Shown one piece after another: positions 1 through 5,800 of a stretch of 6,914 nucleotides of DNA. Both the position numbers and the translations under genes were made by a program. Position 1 is the first letter of the stretch. Each line of letters opens with the position of its first letter. Source of the DNA: Bacteroidia bacterium. GTDB lineage: Bacteria; Bacteroidota; Bacteroidia; Bacteroidales; BM523. Location of the stretch: positions 1 to 6,914 of the forward strand of contig JACQWN010000479.1 in assembly GCA_016209245.1 (NCBI GenBank), in the 5' to 3' direction. Below the pieces are notes generated by a model, which did not search any database, was not told the origin of the DNA, and was given only the letters and a program-made list of their open reading frames with translations.

Positions 1-690
1 TTATTGAGGCAATACGCATACCTGTTGTAGTTCTGAGGATTATTCGGACTTTGTACGAAGTTATCAGGCGATAACATTCTGCCTAAAACAGGGTCGTACA
101 TCCTGCCGTTCATGTTAATGAGTGCAAAGTGCGGCAGCATTTCGTGTCCTGTATATCCGCGATATACGGTGTTTAAGCCGGCGGCATTATCATATACCAA
201 AGTGTTTGGGTTGCGTGACCTGCCCCAGGGGTCATAGTTTGTTTCTTCAATAAGGTTACCGTTTTGACCGAGTATTTGTAAGATGCTTCCCAAATGGTCG
301 GTTACCGTGTAATATAATGTGCCGTTACCGTTTACTTTTATGTAAACGGCTATAAGCCCTGCAGGGCCGTTTATATAGTGGTATTCTTTCACAGTGCCGT
401 CTTCGAGAATTTCTTTTTCGTAGTTGCCTGCAAAGATTCTTGTGTTTATATCACTTCCGTTTTGTTTTAAAACGGTTTTGTTGCGGTATTTATCAGATCC
501 ATACAGTATTTGCAGTTCATATTGTCCTTCGGTAATGGTGCTTACTTTGTTAAAACTGTTATACGTTATAACCTGCGGTTCTGAACTTATAAATGATGAA
601 GGATTATTTATTTTGTTTACTGCATGTAGTTTAGTTGTATGGTAATCATAGACACCTGCATCAACTTTTGATTGTATATTACCATGATGG
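1..690 (-). repeat. Rhs core duplication, copy B (orphan, full length)
   Basis: This is the downstream member of the direct repeat, without the internal deletion. Homology to copy A begins at about 690, essentially at the stop codon of the 242-residue gene (TAA at 681-679), and continues to the window edge. The ATGGTAATAT of the core supplies that stop codon in another frame. Confidence 0.9.
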
Positions 691-698
691 CTGACCAT
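1..698 (-). CDS. Orphan Rhs core fragment (RHS repeat-associated core), partial, 3' end outside window
   Basis: Reading the minus strand from the ATG at 698-696 gives an uninterrupted frame of 232 codons to the window edge, with no stop. The same frame has a TTG at 704-702, preceded by a TAA at 707-705. The protein begins MVSHHGNIQSKVDAG and continues through YELQILYGSDKYRNKTVLKQ, then the core signatures YYTVTDHLGSI, NYDPWGRSRNP, GYTGHEMLPHF, MYDPVLGRMLSPDNF and NRYAYCLNN. These are the last strands of an Rhs core just before a toxin tip. It matches the end of the core in the large upstream gene but has no YD-repeat body of its own, and its start lies inside the end of the 242-residue gene. 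In known Rhs loci such fragments are silent orphan cores carrying spare toxin tips; that role is inferred because the tip is out of view. This copy keeps the DHLGS segment and the conserved Pro of MYDPVLGR, both lost or altered upstream. Confidence 0.85.
   Translation of the reverse strand, partial: MVSHHGNIQSKVDAGVYDYHTTKLHAVNKINNPSSFISSEPQVITYNSFNKVSTITEGQYELQILYGSDKYRNKTVLKQNGSDINTRIFAGNYEKEILEDGTVKEYHYINGPAGLIAVYIKVNGNGTLYYTVTDHLGSILQILGQNGNLIEETNYDPWGRSRNPNTLVYDNAAGLNTVYRGYTGHEMLPHFALINMNGRMYDPVLGRMLSPDNFVQSPNNPQNYNRYAYCLN
457..475. repeat. Inverted repeat at the deletion endpoint (copy B)
   Basis: The + strand ccgttttgttttaaaacgg forms a perfect 7-bp stem with a 5-nt loop. The missing segment in copy A ends inside its left arm. 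At the other end the sequence ccccagggg (223-231) is also self-complementary. It lies within coding sequence, so it is not proposed as a terminator. Confidence 0.7.
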
Positions 699-1407
699 GT
701 ACAATTATTGTTGTTGTCGTTTCTTCCAATATTTCACCAGTTATTGAACTGACAATCAATAGATTTACTTTATATTTAAAAAAACTAGTATTTTTTGTAC
801 AGTTAATGCATATTGATTTTTTATTTCCACCCTGCATAATATAATAAACAAATTGTTTATATTTATTATTATATTTAATATTTATATGATAAATAGGTTC
901 GATATATCCATTTTTATATGCTCTGATTTCATTTGAAATATCTTTCCAATCAATAATATTGAATATTTTTTCTTTATTAATATTAAATATCAGATCAGGA
1001 GTATATTGAATAAATAGATTTGTATCTAAAATAAATGAAGTATGATAATAAAGAGAATCTCTGATTTTGAACGAAATATAGAATATATATTTCAAGTGGT
1101 TTCTTTTAACTATCCTTTTTACCTTCTTTGTGCTTTTTAAAGTATTACTTATTATTTCTCTACAAAAATATGATGCTGCTATTGAATCAATATCAAATTT
1201 TAAATTATCATCACAATAATTTAAAACATTCTTTTTTATTAAGAGAAATTCTTCAGATAAAGAATCAAACTTTCTATAGTTATTTGGATTGTAAAAACCA
1301 TGTAATAGCTTATTATCATCGTCAATGTGAAAGGTTTGCTGAGATAATCCAATCTTAAGGGAAAAAATAAATCCTATTACAAAAGAAACTATATAATGCG
1401 TTACCAT
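679..1407 (-). CDS. Putative exported immunity protein for the Rhs metallopeptidase-like toxin tip
   Basis: This 242-residue protein belongs to no family I recognise with confidence. Its N-terminus, MVTHYIVSFVIGFIFSLKIG followed by LSQQTF, looks like a Sec signal peptide cleaved near residue 22. No lipobox Cys is present, so a soluble periplasmic product is likely. Four Cys (65, 82, 200, 203) could form disulfides. The C-terminal part, from about DWKDISNEI (153-161) to SSITGEILEE (220-229), has the look of small PepSY- or NTF2-like domains that end in a 'tG.il' strand; this is a weak visual resemblance only. The ATG overlaps the stop of the toxin frame by 7 nt (ATGGTAA), which implies translational coupling, and the 3' end overlaps the start of the orphan core. 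Position directly behind the toxin tip is the main argument for an immunity role. The gene is far more AT-rich than its neighbours (29 G/C in 841-1020), as often seen for exchanged toxin/immunity modules. No Shine-Dalgarno is visible. Confidence 0.6.
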   Translation of the reverse strand: MVTHYIVSFVIGFIFSLKIGLSQQTFHIDDDNKLLHGFYNPNNYRKFDSLSEEFLLIKKNVLNYCDDNLKFDIDSIAASYFCREIISNTLKSTKKVKRIVKRNHLKYIFYISFKIRDSLYYHTSFILDTNLFIQYTPDLIFNINKEKIFNIIDWKDISNEIRAYKNGYIEPIYHINIKYNNKYKQFVYYIMQGGNKKSICINCTKNTSFFKYKVNLLIVSSITGEILEETTTTIIVHGQPSW

Positions 1408-2597
1408 GGCGTTTTATCTATTATTGTAAAACCAAATTTAGAAAGATCGTATCTTGCTCTATAAAAGCTAGGGTCATAATACGGTCTTATATCAACAGCA
1501 ATTGGATTCCCCCATGCGTTAGCTTGCTCATATTGCCATTTGAATATTGCAGCGTGTTGTTTGGCTTCATTCCTATATATTATTCCGTCACCTCCATAAT
1601 AGAAGTAATTAACATGTCCATATTCATGACCCACTACTAAATATAACCTTTCTTTGGAGGAAAAGGCTCCTCTCCATAAATATACATCCGATTTACCGCC
1701 TTTATCAATACCCAAATATGATGTAGCTCCTTCTGCTGCCTGACCCCTAGGGTCAATAGCAACATCCCCCTGTAAAGTATACCCAGGCGGAACACTATTA
1801 TCCGCATACAGTTCATTTAATCCCTCCGGTTCAAAGTCAATATATTTATCGGAAAATTCCTTAGCTGAGCTTGTCGAATATTCAACAGGATCACTACCTT
1901 CGGGGCTTCCAAACATATTTGCAGGTGAATTATAAGTTGCTCCTTCACCCGTCCAGAAATCACCACCATGTCTCTGTGATGATATTCCTCCTCCCAAACC
2001 ACCAGTTATTCCACCAATTGTACCGCCAATTAATCCGGATTTTGCGCCTGCAATTAATCCTTCCTCTATACTTCCCCCACTTGTCCATGTTGTTAAACCA
2101 CCTTGTAAAAAGCCACTTGTAAACCCACCTGTTGCTCCATTTATAGCGCCGCCATAAAAGCCAATAGAACTTACTCCTGTTAAAGTCGTAGCATAAGCGC
2201 CCCCGGCCGCACTCACACCGGCAATAACAGCCGGCTTACCTGAACCTTCCCAGCCCTGCCAGTCATTTCGTAATAAATCATACCCTCCTCTAATTATAAA
2301 AGCAGCTATTCCAACCAACATAATCCACTCACCATCCGGATCTGTATATTTCAGCGGATTATTCATTGCATACGCATACCTGTTGTAATTCTGCGGATTA
2401 TTAGGGCTTTGTACGAAGTTATCAGGCGAAAGCATTCTCCCCAAAACAAGATCGTACATCCTACCATTCATATTAATGAGTACGAAGTGTGGCAGCATTT
2501 CGTGTCCTGTATATCCGCGATATACGGTGTTTAAGCCGGCGGTATTATCATATACCAAAGTGTTTGGGTTGCGTGACCTGCCCCAGGGGTTTTTGTT
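1401..2597 (-). CDS. Rhs core C-terminus with zinc metallopeptidase-like toxin tip (separated from its parent by a frameshift)
   Basis: The frame opens after a TAA at 2600-2598. Its first possible start is a TTG at 2558, giving 385 residues, but the homologous core continues unbroken upstream of that TTG (NPWGRSRNPNT). The TTG is therefore probably not a real start, and the segment is the 3' part of the large Rhs gene. Counting from the TTG, residues 1-72 are the end of the core (GYTGHEMLPHF, GRMLSPDNF, NRYAYAMNNPLKYT). DPDGE at 73-77 is the usual core/tip boundary. Residues about 78-192 are hydrophobic and rich in glycine and alanine, resembling the glycine-zipper linkers before many Rhs tips. 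The final region contains HEYGH at 311-315, a zincin HExxH motif in VVGHEYGHVNYF, with E331 in RNEAKQHA as a possible third zinc ligand. A metallopeptidase toxin is inferred; the substrate is unknown. One oddity is Leu at residue 37 (MYDLVLGR) where Rhs cores, including the orphan copy here, have Pro. The tip itself has no internal stop, so it is either still selected or recently silenced. Confidence 0.75.
   Translation of the reverse strand, partial: NKNPWGRSRNPNTLVYDNTAGLNTVYRGYTGHEMLPHFVLINMNGRMYDLVLGRMLSPDNFVQSPNNPQNYNRYAYAMNNPLKYTDPDGEWIMLVGIAAFIIRGGYDLLRNDWQGWEGSGKPAVIAGVSAAGGAYATTLTGVSSIGFYGGAINGATGGFTSGFLQGGLTTWTSGGSIEEGLIAGAKSGLIGGTIGGITGGLGGGISSQRHGGDFWTGEGATYNSPANMFGSPEGSDPVEYSTSSAKEFSDKYIDFEPEGLNELYADNSVPPGYTLQGDVAIDPRGQAAEGATSYLGIDKGGKSDVYLWRGAFSSKERLYLVVGHEYGHVNYFYYGGDGIIYRNEAKQHAAIFKWQYEQANAWGNPIAVDIRPYYDPSFYRARYDLSKFGFTIIDKTPW
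1614..1628 (-). other. HEYGH zincin motif of the toxin tip
   Basis: The codons CAT GAA TAT GGA CAT encode HEYGH in the context LYLVVGHEYGHVNYFYYGG. A hydrophobic run before HExxH is typical of zincin active-site helices. A Glu 16 residues after the second His (in YRNEAKQHA) could be the third metal ligand; His335 in the same stretch is an alternative. The assignment comes from the motif alone. Confidence 0.7.
2328..2342 (-). other. Rhs core/toxin-tip boundary (DPDGE)
   Basis: NPLKYTDPDGE is the local form of the conserved NP-x-x-x-DPxG motif that closes the Rhs core. In studied Rhs and Tc proteins the toxin tip begins, and is often cut off autoproteolytically, just after it. The usual Leu after DPxG is Glu here. 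Sequence downstream is the variable tip. Confidence 0.8.
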
Positions 2598-2821
2598 TTA
2601 AAACGGTTTTGTTGCGAAAGTCATTTACTCCGTATTGGAGCTGCAATTCATATTCTCCTTCGGTAATCGTACTTGCCTTGTTAAAACTTGTGTAAGTAAG
2701 AGCCTGCTGTTCGGTACTTATGTAAGCCGTAGCAGAATTTATTTTTTTTACTGCATGTACTTTGGCAGCGTCATATTCATAATCTCCGGCATCTGTTTTT
2801 GATAATATATTACCATTATCG
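2359..2821 (-). repeat. Rhs core duplication, copy A (inside the toxin gene, carries the deletion)
   Basis: This is the upstream member of a direct repeat. Positions 2359-2589 align with 1-231 with no gaps and, counted by eye, about 22 mismatches. Positions 2590-2821 align with 459-690, again without gaps but with clearly lower identity. Copy-B positions 233-459 have no counterpart here. Identity is uneven: about 99 nt ending at 2589 contain one mismatch. Confidence 0.9.
2548..2597 (-). other. Deletion junction and frameshift window in the Rhs core
   Basis: Both broken frames are open only between 2597 and 2551. The minus strand reads CAAAAACCCCTGGGG. The upstream frame reads CAA AAA CCC CTG and stops at TGA 2550-2548; the core frame needs AAC CCC TGG. 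A +1 shift, for example at the CCCC of 2589-2586, would give KQKPWGRSRNP and join the two parts. Alternatively, four A instead of five at 2594-2590 would restore QNPWGR and make the deletion an in-frame 228 nt. Confidence 0.85.
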
Positions 2822-5800
2822 TAGTAATATGTTTCATACGCTATACCGGGCAGAGAACCACTGCTTACCTGCCATGTTTTTAAGCGGTCCAAATCATCAT
2901 AAGTAAAGCTTTCAGTTAATCCGCTTAACATATCTGTCCGGCTGTCAAGGTTTCCGGTTATGTCGTTCCAGAGGTAGCTCATTTCGAAATTATTGGCGGT
3001 GCTAATATACGAAATTCTGCCAAAATCATCATATTCATATTCTGTTGTTAAACTACTGCCATTATCCCCGAGAAATATAGTACCCGGTTGTCCGTTTTCG
3101 TTATAATCGTTGCAATACCATATAGTTTGATTATTATCGGCACGTTTTACGCTTAATAATTCGCCGTTATTATTATAGCTGTATTCCAAAGCAAAATCAC
3201 CGGTGCCGGGATAAGTTTCCTTAACTAATTTTCCGTACTGGTCGTACTTGTAAATTGTTGTATAATAATGTCCGTCAATAGTTTCTTTTGTTTGTGTAAC
3301 ACGACCAAACCCATCGTATGTATAGTCCATTTTTCCGTTTGGACTTTCAACGGATTTTACCTGCTCTAAACCATTTCCGCTTTCTATGTATGTAAAATCG
3401 GTTTGTTCGGTAATATTGGTTTGCCCGTCGGTATTAGTACTATAACCTATTCTGCCATGCTCGTCAATTTCTATTTCCTGTATATTGTTTTTGGCATCGG
3501 TTTGTTTTATCAGTTCTCCGAAATTATTGTATTCGTACATGCTTGTACCTGAGTTAGGGTCGGTTAGTGTTTTCTGTAAGCCGTTTAAATAATATGTCAT
3601 AGAGCTTGTTGCTCCGACAGAATTTATATTTTCCGGCTGTCCGTTGCCATTAAAGGTGGTGAGCACCTTTGTAGATACCGGGTGCTTGCTTTCGACAACA
3701 TTGCCAAAGGCATTGAAAACAGAAGTGTAATTCCTGTCAAGCGAAGGTACACGAACTTTTTCTTCGTATTTGTCGGCTACAATATTATAATAATAATCTG
3801 TTTCAATTCCCTGGTATGTTGTTTTACTTATCCTGCTGAAATCGTCAAACTCATTTTCAATTCTGTTTGCCGAAACGTAATCACCCTCGAAATATATATC
3901 TGATGTTTCTGTAACCCGTCCTATTCTATCATACCGGCTGTCGGTAAATATTTTCTTCCCATAGCTTTCGCTTTCACTTCGCAGTTTTCTGCCAAAACTA
4001 TCGTAATATGTCTTTTTATAAGGCATATCGGTTGCAGTGGTTTGTGTATAATATATGGCTGTTTCCATTTCAGGATCTTGTATTGTTTGCCAATCAATAA
4101 AGTTTTCTGCAATAATTCCGGTTGGATAAACAACTTTTTTTAGTCTGCCCCATTTATCATAACTATAATTTGTTGCTTTCTGGTTAATATCAACTATCCG
4201 GGATGGTCTTCCATAAGGGTTATTGTACTCAGAATACGTAGTATGCCCGAGATAGTTTGTAGCGTTTGTAATAAATCTGCCTGTATTATCAAAAGTGAAA
4301 AGTTGCGTCCTGTCAGTCATATTTTGTGCAGATTGTCTAATAGTTCGGGGATTACCAAAATTATCGTAATTCTCATAATGTATAGTGATTCCGAATTTCA
4401 TTTTACTTTCAGGATTTCCGTTTTGAGCGTTATAAGAATAAACTATATCTTCTGTAAAAGGTGGTCCGGTACTATTATTATCAAAAGAGACCTTCTGTAT
4501 AGTTTTAACCAAATAAGGATAATCCAAACCTGCATTGTCATAGGTATAAGTGTATGTTTCTTTTTTGTCCTGAATATCGTTTAATTTCTTATATTGTATT
4601 TCTTTATCTGTAATATTACCATTATTGTCAATCGTATTATCTTCAATAATATGTGTATAGTTTAATTTATTTTCCTGTTCGGTTTGGTCCAGTTTTATCA
4701 TAAAACGGTTGTTGCCGAGGTCAGTATAATCGTAATAATTTGTATTTACAATATCATTATTAGGGTTTAAAACATTACAAAAAAGAGATTGCCATGGTAA
4801 TAATATTTCGTATTCCTGATTATATACGTAAACAATTCGGGTTAGTTTAGTGGTCGTTACAGTCGAATTCGGGTAGGATTCCGTTCTCATGAAGCCGAGA
4901 AATCCTTTGCCTTCTTTGTTATATATGGCAGCATAATACATATAATCGGTAAAATTGTATCCATCGCCAAGTATATTTATTGTACCGTTATATTCTTTTA
5001 ACTTACTTACTACCATTAATGGCGCTTTAAATGTGCTTGTATAATAGTCGGGAGCATAAGGGAACCAACTGGCATCATCACTGTAAACGCTTGCGTGGGT
5101 AATCGGCCAATATTCGAATTCAACCCAATTGTTGAAACCATCTTTGATTTTTGTTACTAATAGCGGTCTTGCATTTTCGGGATCAATGTTATCTGTAATT
5201 TTATTAAAATACAGTACTTTTCTGTTGTTTTCGTCTGTAGTCAGATTTAATATATCGTGCGACCCGTCGGCATCAAAATCTCCAACGATGAGTTCTTCAC
5301 CCATACTTCCCAAAAAACCATAATACTTTAATACAAAGTCGTTTCCATAACTATAATATATGTCTATACAAAAATAATCTGGTGGGCCGGTAATGGTATA
5401 GGCATGTAATAGATCGCTTTTTCCATCACCATTAAAATCACCGACAACAAACTTATAATTACCACTCAGACCTGTTGAAGGTTGAAACCATTTGTCTATC
5501 ATATCGGTACCGGTCGAGTATTTGTATTTCCAATTAGTGGAAGCAATGGATTCTCCATAAGTATAAAAATCGGTTTTTCCATCGCCGTTAAAATCACCAA
5601 AAACAAATTCATAACCAGAATTTAATGTGTTAGTTTCGTATAGCAAATCAAGAGTGTAGGTTGTGCCGCTTAGATTTAATTCATATATTTCTATTTTGTC
5701 AGGGAAAACAACCATAATATCCTGCTTTCCATCGCCATTAAAGTCAATAATGTATTTTTCATGCGCCATCAACAATGTAAATGGACCGATATTGCTAATA

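Noticed and set aside
457..475. Hairpin ccgttttgttttaaaacgg as a transcription terminator
   Set aside because: It sits in the middle of the orphan core reading frame, and the encoded residues (NKTVLKQNG) are conserved in the other copy.
2556..2558. TTG at 2558 as an independent start for a free-standing 385-residue toxin gene
   Set aside because: Core homology continues upstream of it without a break, no ribosome binding site is visible, and TTG here matches an ordinary Leu codon in the orphan copy.
2586..2595. Programmed ribosomal frameshifting at the CAAAAACCCC stretch
   Set aside because: No stimulatory structure or conserved context can be shown, and the site coincides with a deletion junction. 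Mutation or a homopolymer error is simpler, so it is kept only as an alternative in the finding.
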